A stretch of 43,632 nucleotides of DNA, taken from the NCBI GenBank assembly GCA_023512475.1, contig JAILZL010000025.1:1-43632 (forward strand), in the 5' to 3' direction. Under the pieces are notes generated by a model. The model did not search any database, was not told the DNA's origin, and saw nothing but the letters and a program-made list of their open reading frames with translations. The translations under genes and the position numbers were made by a program. The stretch's first letter is position 1. Every line of letters begins with the position of its first letter. The DNA is from Syntrophobacterales bacterium. GTDB lineage: Bacteria > Desulfobacterota > Desulfobaccia > Desulfobaccales > 0-14-0-80-60-11. Shown here piece by piece: positions 1 to 7,800 of this stretch.

Positions 1-15
1 CCACCACGACCGTGT

Positions 16-123
16 GTCGCAATCCCCTCTCATCGGGTCACGGATTCCTACGATTGACCGGTTTCGGGCGAAGCTAGCGTTCCCCGAGTCGCAATCCCCT
101 CTCATCGGGTCACGGATTCCTAC
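16..123 (-). CRISPR. Edge of a CRISPR array, two 36-bp repeats
   Basis: Two identical 36-bp repeats lie at 16-51 and 88-123, separated by a 36-bp spacer (52-87). Bases 1-15 would be the end of a further spacer, so the array continues out of the window to the left. On the minus strand each repeat ends in ATTGCGAC, which resembles the 8-nt 5' handle (ATTGAAAC type) of crRNAs from type I-A/I-B and type III systems. I therefore infer transcription leftward, with the leader to the right of 123. The last repeat before the non-repeat sequence is not degenerate, as expected at a leader end. No cas genes are in the window, so the subtype is open. Only two repeats are visible, but identity over 36 bp with a typical spacer length is convincing. 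Confidence 0.87.
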
Positions 124-300
124 CCCTGCCCCCTGGGAGCCACGGCCCACGCGGCCTTCCGGGGGCAAAAATGCGGATCCCACCCCCCCCACCCCCCCCA
201 ACCCCGGGGGGCATTTTCGCAAAAATTGATATTTTCCAATGATTCCCCATAGTTGCCGATGCGCGGCTGAAAGGACCCCCACCTAAGGATTTCAACCACT
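124..300 (-). promoter_or_regulatory. Probable CRISPR leader with G-quadruplex tract
   Basis: This stretch borders the array on the side where the repeat orientation predicts the leader, and I see no gene in it. The minus strand carries four close G-runs (complement of C-runs at 179-181, 183-190, 192-199 and 202-205), a textbook intramolecular G-quadruplex pattern. The tract is flanked by an imperfect 10-bp inverted repeat, GCAAAAATGC at 165-174 and GCATTTTCGC at 211-220, with one mismatch. An AT-rich patch follows at about 218-245. The leader role is inferred from position only. Confidence 0.45.
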
Positions 301-449
301 TAGCTTCGGGGCCGGTGAGCCTCGCATTTGTGCCCTTGTGATGAAAAACCCCGCCCTCCCTTCCCTTCTACCATCGCAGGGATTCGGATGTCAAGATAAT
401 TTGCGCCCCGGGAATGGGCCTCCGAGGCTGGCGGCGGCGGGCGGATTGC

Positions 450-458
450 TGGTATAAT
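450..458 (+). promoter_or_regulatory. Extended -10 promoter for the B12-sensor/exporter operon
   Basis: TGGTATAAT at 450-458 is a perfect TATAAT hexamer with an upstream TGn extended -10 element. No good -35 hexamer is visible 17 bp upstream, which is common for extended -10 promoters. The start site would be near 465, giving a leader of about 67 nt before the ATG at 532. The DNA from 301 to 449 holds no gene that I can see. Confidence 0.55.
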
Positions 459-531
459 GCCGCCAACCCACGACCCGCAGCCCCGGGGGCCTCGCAGCGG
501 CGCCCGGGCGGCAAGGGCCGGGAGGCGTTCC

Positions 532-1587
532 ATGACCAGCCGCGACGGCGCCCTGCCGGGGGCGGCGGCCCGCCTGTTCGAGGAGCACTTCGACCAACTG
601 GCGGCCATGGTCCGCCGGCGGCTGGAGACGGTGGGGCGGTATCGGGCGGGGGAGGGCCGGGCGGCCCTGACGGCGGCGCTCCCGGAATGGGTGGAGGAGT
701 TCGGCCGGCTGCTCCGGGTGGTATACCGGCGGCGGTGGTGGGCGGCCCTGAGGGAGGAGGCCGGCTGGTATCTGGCGCTCCTGACGGCCCGAGGGCCCGG
801 AGGCGAGGCCGTGGACCTGCTCCTGGACAGCTGGGTCGTGGCCCTGCATGGGCTCATCAAACCGCCGGAGTGCCACCTGCTGGCGGAGCCGCTGCAGGAG
901 GTGCGGAGGGCGTTGCGGGACGGCCGGGTCCCCGGGGTAGAGCTGGCCCCGGCCCCGGTGGAGGTGGCCCGCCTGGTGGAGCTGCTCGTGGCCGGGGAGG
1001 GAGCCCGGGCCCAGGACTTCCTGGCCGCAGAGCTGGACCGGGGGGCCGCGCCGGGGGAACTCATCACCGCCAGGCTGCTGCCCGCCCTGGCGGAGATCGG
1101 CCGGCTTTGGCACCGGCAGGAGCTGGCGATCTATCAGGAGCACCTGGCCACGGAGACGGTGATGCGCCTGCTGCATTGCCTGCCCGCCCTGGCCCCCCGG
1201 CCGGCGGCCCCGGCGCGGAGGGCGCTGGTGTCCTGTGTGCCCGGGGACGAGCACCAGGTGGCGGCCCTGGCTTTGGCCACCTATCTGGAGCTGGAGGGCT
1301 GGCGGGTATATTCCCTGGGGCGCAGCCTGCCGGCGGAGGAGATTGCGGCGGCGGTGGCGGCTCTGAAGCCGGCGGCGGTGTTTCTGTCCCTGGCTCTGCT
1401 CTCCCGGCTGGAAGAGGCCCTGGCCACCGTGGCGCTGCTCACCGCCCGGGAGCCGCGGCCGGTGCTGGTGGTCGGGGGTCGGGGGGCGCGGCCGGCCCGG
1501 GAGCTCCTGGAGGCCGCCGGGGCCCGGGTGGCGGCGGATTTCCCGGAGGGCCACCGTTTGGCCCTGGGGGAGCTCAGCCATGCGTAG
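532..1587 (+). CDS. Cobalamin-binding domain protein (sensor-like)
   Basis: This 351-residue protein probably binds a cobalamin cofactor. An N-terminal helical region (residues 1 to about 165) is of unknown type. It is followed by a helical B12 cap domain (about 166-220) and a Rossmann-type B12-binding domain (about 228-350). Visible signatures are W193 and E203-H204 of the cap, as in CarH/LitR-type photosensors, and D239-x-H241 of the DxH motif that supplies the lower axial histidine. There is no MerR DNA-binding domain, so it is not a classical CarH. The ATG at 532 has GGAGG at 521-525 with a 6-nt spacer; an upstream in-frame ATG at 457 overlaps the -10 hexamer and is unlikely. Its stop overlaps the start of the next gene, tying it to the exporter operon. 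I infer that it senses B12, light or a corrinoid and controls the exporter or a partner protein. It could instead be a corrinoid methyl carrier. Confidence 0.8.
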   Translation: MTSRDGALPGAAARLFEEHFDQLAAMVRRRLETVGRYRAGEGRAALTAALPEWVEEFGRLLRVVYRRRWWAALREEAGWYLALLTARGPGGEAVDLLLDSWVVALHGLIKPPECHLLAEPLQEVRRALRDGRVPGVELAPAPVEVARLVELLVAGEGARAQDFLAAELDRGAAPGELITARLLPALAEIGRLWHRQELAIYQEHLATETVMRLLHCLPALAPRPAAPARRALVSCVPGDEHQVAALALATYLELEGWRVYSLGRSLPAEEIAAAVAALKPAAVFLSLALLSRLEEALATVALLTAREPRPVLVVGGRGARPARELLEAAGARVAADFPEGHRLALGELSHA

Positions 1588-2701
1588 CCGGGTGGCCCTG
1601 CGCCTGCTCCTCCATGACCGCTCCTCCACGGCGGGGTCGCTGTTGGGGGTGGTGGCCATTGTCTTTCTGGTGGGGCAGCAGCTCTCCATTCTCTTCGGGC
1701 TGCTGAACTACATGTCGGTGCTGGTGGATCACAGCGGCGCGGATGTGTGGATCACCAGCGCCCGGCTGCGGAACGCCGATGCGGGGGACCTCATCTCCGG
1801 CAGGTATCTGGAGAGGGTGATGGGGCTGCCGGAGGTGCAGTGGGCTGACCCTTTGCTTTTGGCCAACGGCCTGGTGCGCACGGCGGACGGCAGTTTTGAG
1901 GCGGTGCGTCTGGTGGGTCTCCGGCGGCCCCGACTCACCGGCGGACCCTGGGCCTTGGCCGCGGGGGAGGGGGAGGCCCTGCTGGACCTGGAGGCGGTGG
2001 CGGTGGACCGCCTGGACCTGGGGAAATTCGGGAATCCGGCGCTGCAAAGGGTGACGGAGATCAACGGCCGGCGGGTCCGTTTCGGGGCGGTGAGCTCGGG
2101 GGCCCGGGCCTTTCAGGGCACTTTGGTCTTTCTTTCCCTGGACAAGGTCAAGGAGGCGGCGGCCACCCCGCCGGGTCGGTATTCCGCCATTTTGGTGGGG
2201 CTCAAGCCGGGGGTGGACCGGGAGCGGGCCCTGGCCCGGCTGCGGGCCCTGCTGCCGGAGTGCGGGGTCTTCAGCACCCCGGAACTGTCCCGGCGCACGC
2301 AGCTCTACTACCTCACCAACACGGGCATCGGGGGCAGTTTCGGCTTTTCCACCTCCATAGCGGTGCTCATCGGGGTGGTGATCATCACTCTCACCATGTA
2401 TGCCAGTGTCTTGGGGCGCACCCGGGATTTTGCGGTGATGCGGGCGCTGGGGGCCCGGCGGCGGGATGTGGCGGTGGTGGTGCTCTGCCAGGCCCTCATG
2501 GTGGGGGCGGTGGGGATTTTTCTCGGCTTCCTGTGTCTGGCGGCGATCCTCAACGCCACCCGGGGCTCGGATATCCCCAGCTATATGCCGGCGTCCGTGC
2601 CGCCCCTGTTGGCGGGCATCACCCTTCTGGTGAGCCTGCTGGGCTCTCTGGTGGCCCTGCGCAAGGCCCTCCAGGCCGATCCGGCCTCGGTCTTCCATTA
2701 G
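1580..2701 (+). CDS. ABC exporter permease, FtsX/DevC type
   Basis: This 373-residue inner-membrane permease belongs to the FtsX/MacB/DevC superfamily. One transmembrane helix lies near residues 16-40, followed by a large periplasmic domain (about 45-245) and three C-terminal helices (about 255-280, 303-330 and 340-362). The sequence before the second helix pair (GRTRDFAVMRALGA) is the conserved coupling stretch of this family, normally E-x-A-x-x-R-A-x-G. The length matches DevC (about 385). The ATG at 1580 lies inside the last codons of the B12 protein gene, so translation is probably coupled. With the ATPase and adaptor that follow it forms a DevBCA-like exporter. The substrate cannot be told from sequence; known relatives move glycolipids, lipoproteins or peptides. 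Confidence 0.88.
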   Translation: MRSRVALRLLLHDRSSTAGSLLGVVAIVFLVGQQLSILFGLLNYMSVLVDHSGADVWITSARLRNADAGDLISGRYLERVMGLPEVQWADPLLLANGLVRTADGSFEAVRLVGLRRPRLTGGPWALAAGEGEALLDLEAVAVDRLDLGKFGNPALQRVTEINGRRVRFGAVSSGARAFQGTLVFLSLDKVKEAAATPPGRYSAILVGLKPGVDRERALARLRALLPECGVFSTPELSRRTQLYYLTNTGIGGSFGFSTSIAVLIGVVIITLTMYASVLGRTRDFAVMRALGARRRDVAVVVLCQALMVGAVGIFLGFLCLAAILNATRGSDIPSYMPASVPPLLAGITLLVSLLGSLVALRKALQADPASVFH

Positions 2702-2739
2702 CCTATGGCGGCGGGGGCCGGCAGAAGCGGACGGCGGTG

Positions 2740-3450
2740 ATGGAGCTTCAGCTCGAAGGCATCGCCCGGGATTTTTGGGACGGGCGGGAGCTCAGACGGG
2801 TGCTCTTCCCCCTGAACCTCAGCCTCACTCCGGGGGAGCTGACGGTGCTGGCCGGACCTTCAGGCAGCGGCAAGACCACGCTGCTGTCCATCATCGGCCT
2901 GGTGTTGCGGCCCTCGGAGGGGCGTATCCTCCTGGACGGCCGGGAGGTGACGGGCCTGCCGGATGACGCCGCTGCCACCCTCCGCCTGTCCCGGTTCGGC
3001 TTTGTCTTTCAGCAGCCCCTGCTCATCGAGGGCCTCACGGTGCGGGAGAACCTCTTCCTGGCGGTGGGCATCCAGGGCGGACGGATCACGGCGGCCATCA
3101 GGGGCCGGGCGGAGGAGCTTTTCACCTCCCTGGGGCTGCAGGGCACCGGGGACATGCTCCCCGCCATGCTCTCCGGGGGCATGAAGCAGCGAGTCTCCAT
3201 CGCCCGGGCTCTTATCCGGAATCCGGCCGTGATTCTCTGCGACGAGCCCACCTCCTCCCTGGATGCCGAAAACGGGCAAGTGGTCATGGACATCCTGAAG
3301 CGCATTGCGGTGGAGGAAGGCCGCCTCGTGGTGGTGGTGTCCCATGACGCCCGGGTCTTTCCCTATGCCGACCGGCTGGTGAAACTGGAGAACGGCCGCG
3401 TGGTGGCGGACACCCGGCCCCTGTCGGAAGGCGCGGAGGCCGGGGCATGA
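2740..3450 (+). CDS. ABC transporter ATP-binding protein, LolD/MacB/DevA type
   Basis: The 236-residue ATPase subunit of the exporter carries all the motifs: Walker A GPSGSGKTT near residues 43-51, a Q-loop (FVFQQP), the ABC signature LSGGMKQR, Walker B VILCDEP with the catalytic glutamate, a D-loop and an H-loop histidine (VVSHD). Its size and QQP/LSGG context fit the LolD/MacB/DevA group. The start is ATG 2740 or the GTG directly before it at 2737; longer versions run into the permease gene in a non-homologous frame. The gene starts 38 bp after the permease stop and ends in a 4-bp ATGA overlap with the adaptor gene. Confidence 0.9.
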   Translation: MELQLEGIARDFWDGRELRRVLFPLNLSLTPGELTVLAGPSGSGKTTLLSIIGLVLRPSEGRILLDGREVTGLPDDAAATLRLSRFGFVFQQPLLIEGLTVRENLFLAVGIQGGRITAAIRGRAEELFTSLGLQGTGDMLPAMLSGGMKQRVSIARALIRNPAVILCDEPTSSLDAENGQVVMDILKRIAVEEGRLVVVVSHDARVFPYADRLVKLENGRVVADTRPLSEGAEAGA

Positions 3451-4386
3451 AACTCCGCACCCTCCTTTTGCTGCTGGCGGTGGTGGCTGGAATCGTGGGG
3501 GCCACCGGGTATATTCTCCATTCCCTGCGGCAATCCTCCCGGCCGCCGCGCCCCGGGGAACCCGTGCGGCTGGAGGAGGCCCCCTTCCGGGTTTACGGCC
3601 TCATCGAGCCCTATGAGCGGGAGGTGTACGTGGGCCCCCTCCAGGCCCGGAGGGTGGTGGCCGTGTATGTGAAGGAAGGGGCGGCGGTACGGCGGGGCCA
3701 GCCGCTGGTGCGCCTGGATGACGACCTGGAGCGCCGGGCCCTGGCCGTGGCGGCCTCCCGCTTGGAAGAGCAGATCCGGAAGCTGGCCCTGACCCGGGAT
3801 ACCCTCCGGCGCCGGGAGGCCCTGTGGCAAAAGAAAACCATCCCGGAGTTCGATTACAGCCAGGTGCAGCTCACCGTCAGGCTGGAGGAGCAGCAGGTGG
3901 CCTCAGCCCGGGCGGAAATGGAGCTGCGCCGGGTGGAGCTGGACAAGCTCACCTTGTATCCCCCCATCGACGGAGTGGTCTATAAACTGGATGTCCGCCT
4001 GGGGGAACAGCTCACCCCCCAGGACTATAAGCGCATCATTCTGGGGCGCCCGGAAAAGCAGGTGCGGCTGTTCGTGGAGACCTTCTGGCTCCACCGGGTG
4101 AAGCCGGGGGATCGCTTTGTGGTCAAGGAGGCGGAGACCCTCAGCGAAATCGGCGAGGGGGAGGTCTATGAGCTCTCCCCGTATGTGGGGGAGCGAGTTC
4201 GGCCGATAAACCATTTCCTGAGGGTCTGTTGAGCTCTCCCCGTATGTGGGGGAGCGAGGCTTCAGGAGCGAGGACAGCCGGGAACGGCTGGACACCAAGT
4301 ATTGCCAGGCCCTCCTCCGGCTGCACCCCCGGCACCACCCGCCCCTGGGGCTCCTGGTGCTCTGCGAGCGCCCTTCCGGCCGTTAA
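3447..4386 (+). pseudogene. HlyD/DevB-type adaptor gene, broken by a 61-bp insertion
   Basis: This is the membrane fusion protein of the exporter. It has an N-terminal membrane anchor (residues 3-24), a lipoyl half-motif (about 65-90), a coiled-coil hairpin (about 95-165) and a second lipoyl half ending in the LYPPIDGVV stretch typical of HlyD family proteins. As it stands the frame reads to a stop at 4230-4232 (261 aa), the last ten residues being out of register. After a second copy of the stretch coding YELSPYVGER (4231 onward) the natural C-terminus continues in another frame to TAA at 4384-4386. It includes SEDSRERLDT, the kind of sequence DevB proteins have there. Removing one 61-bp unit gives an unbroken 292-residue frame. 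The truncated form lacks the last beta-barrel/membrane-proximal part and is probably inactive. An assembly error is possible. Confidence 0.85.
4169..4258. repeat. CRISPR-like unit inside a gene: 29-bp repeat, 32-bp insert, 29-bp repeat
   Basis: A 29-bp sequence (4169-4197) recurs exactly at 4230-4258, with 32 bp of unrelated sequence (4198-4229) between. The period of 61 bp and the 29/32 split are those of type I-E CRISPR arrays. The repeat begins TGAGCTCTCCCC and holds the palindrome CTCCCC-GTATGT-GGGGAG, close in layout to I-E repeats (GAG..CCCCG...GGGG). The flanks do not match the insert, so this is not a plain tandem duplication. One copy is native coding sequence of the adaptor gene. 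The simplest reading is off-target spacer integration by a Cas1-Cas2 complex, which copies its target exactly like this. Confidence 0.8.
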
Positions 4387-4403
4387 CCGGATGTCACCCG
4401 CTT

Positions 4404-4428
4404 CCCGGGGCTGGGGCGCCTCCCCGGG
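4404..4428 (+). terminator. GC-rich hairpin after the exporter operon
   Basis: CCCGGGG at 4404-4410 can pair with CCCCGGG at 4422-4428 across an 11-nt loop. It lies 18 bp after the adaptor stop and before the STAND gene. There is no U-tract, so intrinsic termination is doubtful. Confidence 0.3.
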
Positions 4429-4559
4429 GTAACCTCCTTTGGGGCTCACCCCCGCCGAAATGAAGCTCTCCCCCTCGAGGCGGCCTGTGACGCGGGGAGA
4501 TCCTGAGCCAGCCCGGTTTCTTGGACATAACGGATGAAAACCTGGAGGAAAATGAGCCT

Positions 4560-4895
4560 ATGGCGGATGCAAAAGAGATTCTGATCAGCCTGGCCCCGGA
4601 CCATCTGGAAGAGGTCATTCGCCGGGCGGTTGAGTTCCGCACGCGCGTTAACAAGAATTTACAAAAATTTTTTGAATTTATTCTGGAGCGTTTTATTTTT
4701 ATCAACGGCTTCAGAACGCCACTTACTGCCCCTGACCATCTCTTATGTCTGGAAATCAAAAGATTATTGAAAAAAAACCTGGCATCAAACCACTGGCCGA
4801 AGCAATTTTTGAGGTGTGGATGGAATCCCATCCGGAATTGCGCCAGGCTGTCACGGACTTTCTCTGCGACGAACAGATTGATCTTCTTGACCTGA
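4560..4895 (+). CDS. N-terminal piece of the STAND protein, or a small overlapping gene
   Basis: The ATG at 4560 follows GGAGGAA (4544-4550) at a good distance and opens a frame of 111 codons. The first 72 residues look like a real, helical, charged domain (MADAKEILISLAPDHLEE...). After the A8 run at 4770-4777 this frame becomes unlike protein (rich in N, W, R, C) and stops at 4895. The -1 frame from the same run continues smoothly as PGIKPLAEAIFEVW into the giant ATPase. I therefore think these residues are the true N-terminus of the next gene, joined by ribosomal frameshifting, by phase variation of the A-run, or through a lost base. A separate small protein of 111 aa is the alternative. 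The base composition here is AT-richer than the surroundings. Confidence 0.55.
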   Translation: MADAKEILISLAPDHLEEVIRRAVEFRTRVNKNLQKFFEFILERFIFINGFRTPLTAPDHLLCLEIKRLLKKNLASNHWPKQFLRCGWNPIRNCARLSRTFSATNRLIFLT

Positions 4896-7800
4896 TGGCA
4901 GCGCCAGAGGGCTCCGAAAGGCTGCCGCGCGAGGTGGTGGAGCCCGTGGAGCGCGCCTATCCTCATTTTCAGACCCGGGATATCCGATTGATGTGTCAAG
5001 GTCTGGCATGGGTGATCCCGGAGGAAGGGGCGATGAGAGTGGACGAGAAGGACCAGGAAACGGCCGGGGGCGGGGGGATGTCCCCCTTCTGGCTCTCGCT
5101 TCTGGAGAAAATGCGGCAGCTCCCCATGGATGCCCCCGAGTGGCAGGAGTTTGAGGCCTTCCTCGCCCGGGCCCGGGACCTGGCGGCGGAGAAGGAAGGG
5201 GAACGCCGGGAGTTTTCCGGGAGAAGGGAGCTTGAGGAGGCCTTGCAGCCGCTGACCACCGATGCCGTCCGCCAGGCGCTGCACTTTTTCGGTTTCAGCG
5301 ACATTTTTGCCTGGGAGGCGGAGGCGGTGCCCCCGGGGGAGGCGTCGGAGCTGGCGGCCAGGGTGCGGGATCTGGTGGAGAGGCTCCTGCGCCATGAGGA
5401 ACTCCGGGCCCGGACCCCTGCCACCCTCCCCGAAATGAAGGAATGGCAGGCGGCCTTGCAGGCCCTGGAGGACGAGATCCTGGCCCTCAAAGACCAGATA
5501 GGCTCCCGGCTGGCCCCGGAGCCCGAGGCCCCGGAGGCTTCCCCTGCCGCCGCGGTCCCGGCAGAGGAAGCCGGGGAAGGCCCCGGCACCCCGGAGCCGG
5601 AAAGCGTTCCGGGCGCCTCGGAGGTGCCTGAGGCGGAAACGGCGCCGGCGGCGGAGGAGGCCAGCATAGAGGCGCACTCGGAAGCCCCGGAGGAAGCCGC
5701 CCTCCCCCCTCCTCCGGAAGCAGAAAGAGTGCCCACGGAAGAGCCGGTGGAGCTGAAAGAGCCGGACAGCTGGGAGGCGTATTTCTGGGAGCTGGTGGCG
5801 CAGGATGATCTGGCGGGCGCCTACTGGCTCTGTCGGTCCCTGGAAGCCCAGGGCCTCTCCGCCCCCGTGCCCTCCCAGGTGATGGCGGCGGTTCAGGGTG
5901 TCCGCTGGCTCAAGGACGACGGCGAGGAGCTGGCCACTGATCTGAGCCGCCTGGCGGCCCAGGTGGACAGGCCCGGCAGGGACGATGCGGCGGTGATGCT
6001 GGGGTTGGCCGCCGCGCTCCGGGGCTGCCTCATCCTGCCAGCCAATGACATGTTCGGCTGGCTGCAGGTGCCCCACTGCCTGATGCCCGAAGGCGGGGGA
6101 CTGGTGGGCGCGGTCCAGGATTGTGTGCAGAAAGGCTGTCGCCTCTTTTCCCTGGATCTCCTGGAGGCCGGGAAGGCGGAAGAACGGGAAACAGCCATCC
6201 AGGAGGTGTGCCGGAAGGTGCGCGACCGGCTGGAAGAGGCCCAGGTGGCGCGCCTGAAGATCCGGCGGGCCTCCCAGGTATGGAATTACATGGCCCGCAA
6301 GGACCTGGCCGATTTCCTGAAGCCGGTAGTCGAAGACAACCGGAGCCAGGCGGCAGAAGTGCACCGGCAGCTGGAAAAATGGCGGGACCGGGCTTTCATT
6401 GAAGCCCAGATAACGCGCATTGACCAGGAGGTGACCGGCCTCAAGAAGCATCCCATTGTCGGGGAGCCCCGGAAACGCATGATCCGGGAGGTGCAGGAGC
6501 TCTGCCAGGAGGCTGAGCGCTGGTGCGATCTGGTGGAGCTGGACCGGAAGGTAAGGGAGCAGGGCGACTGGCTCTTCAACCAGGCGATGACCCTCCGGCA
6601 GCGGATACACCATTCCCTGTCGGCAGTGGAGGCGAGCCTGGAGCGCCTGAAGGAGCCTGCGGCCCTGGCCGCCGCGGCCTCCTGTCTCCGGCGTTCCCTG
6701 TCCCAGGTGAAGGCCACTTTGAAGCTCTCCCCCGGCACCGCGGAGGAGCACGACCCCTGGGCGTGGCTCTATCAGCCGGGACGTCCCCTGGAGACCGCCC
6801 TCCGCCGGCGCCTCCTGCTTCTGCCTGAAATCCCCCTGGATGAGGACTATGCCCCTGAGGAGACCGCCCTGCCCCTGGTGGCCCAGGCCCTGAAAGAAGC
6901 CGGACAGGCGAAGGATCCCCTCCTCCAGGCCTATGAATTCTACCTGGAAAAGGAAGACTACCGGATCCTGGAAAGCGACCTGCTGCCGGCCCTCAGCGGG
7001 CGCCCGGAGCAAAAGGAGTTGGAATGTCGCTATCATGACGCCCGCCACCGTTCCGCGCGCCTGCTGGACCAAAAGATCCAGGAAACCGGGACCGCCATTG
7101 AGCAGGCCCTGATGGACGGGCTCATTTCCGACCAGGAGCGCGCCGAGTATGACGCCTTCCTGTCGGCCCTCAAGCCGGAGGAGGAATCCACTATTCGCCC
7201 CCTGCACAGGCAATTGGAGGAAATTCTCCAGAAAATGAAGGAGGCCCGGCAGAGCCGCCTGGAGGACCTGCGGGAGAAATGGCGCCAGATGGAGAAACGC
7301 CTGCTCACCACCTCCCGCATTCCGGCGGCCGAGCGGGAGCGGGCCATTGCGGCCGTGCGGCGCAGTATGGCGGAGCAAGACACCCGGGTGGTGGAGGAAC
7401 ACCTGGCCCATCTGGACCAGGTGCTGGACGGCTCCCAGGGGCTGGATCCCGGGTGGTTCGACCCCCCATCTCCTTCCCGGGGGCGGGGAGTCGGCGATTT
7501 TCTCAAGGCCGCCCGGGCCATTGAAGACCACCTGACCCAGGGTCACTTTCAATGGCGGGAGATGGAAAGCTGCCTGCGCCAGGGGCGCAGTTGGGCCGGC
7601 CTCAGATTTGGCCCGGTGCCGCCCCCCCGGCGGGAGGAAGCCTGCGCGGCGATGCGGGCCTGGCTGGCCTTGAAGCAGGGAAACAGCGGCAATCAGAAAA
7701 ATCGGGAACACCTGCTGACCCTGTTGCAATACCTGGGTTTCAGCCTGGACACGGGGCCGAACCCCGCCGTGGTCATTGAGGAGAGGATGGCCCAGGGGCT

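Noticed and set aside
218-245. AT-rich patch similar to 11543-11565 as possible att sites of an island
   Set aside because: Only about ten bases (TTGATATTTT) agree and neither lies at a tRNA 3' end, so this is too short to call attachment sites.
4198-4229. Insert contains GATAAACC, like the end of the E. coli I-E repeat
   Set aside because: Eight bases can match by chance, and the position does not correspond to a repeat boundary.
4169-4258. An ordinary two-repeat I-E CRISPR array
   Set aside because: The sequence before the first copy and after the second is continuous coding sequence of the adaptor gene, so the repeat is native gene sequence that was duplicated. There is no leader and no further repeat.
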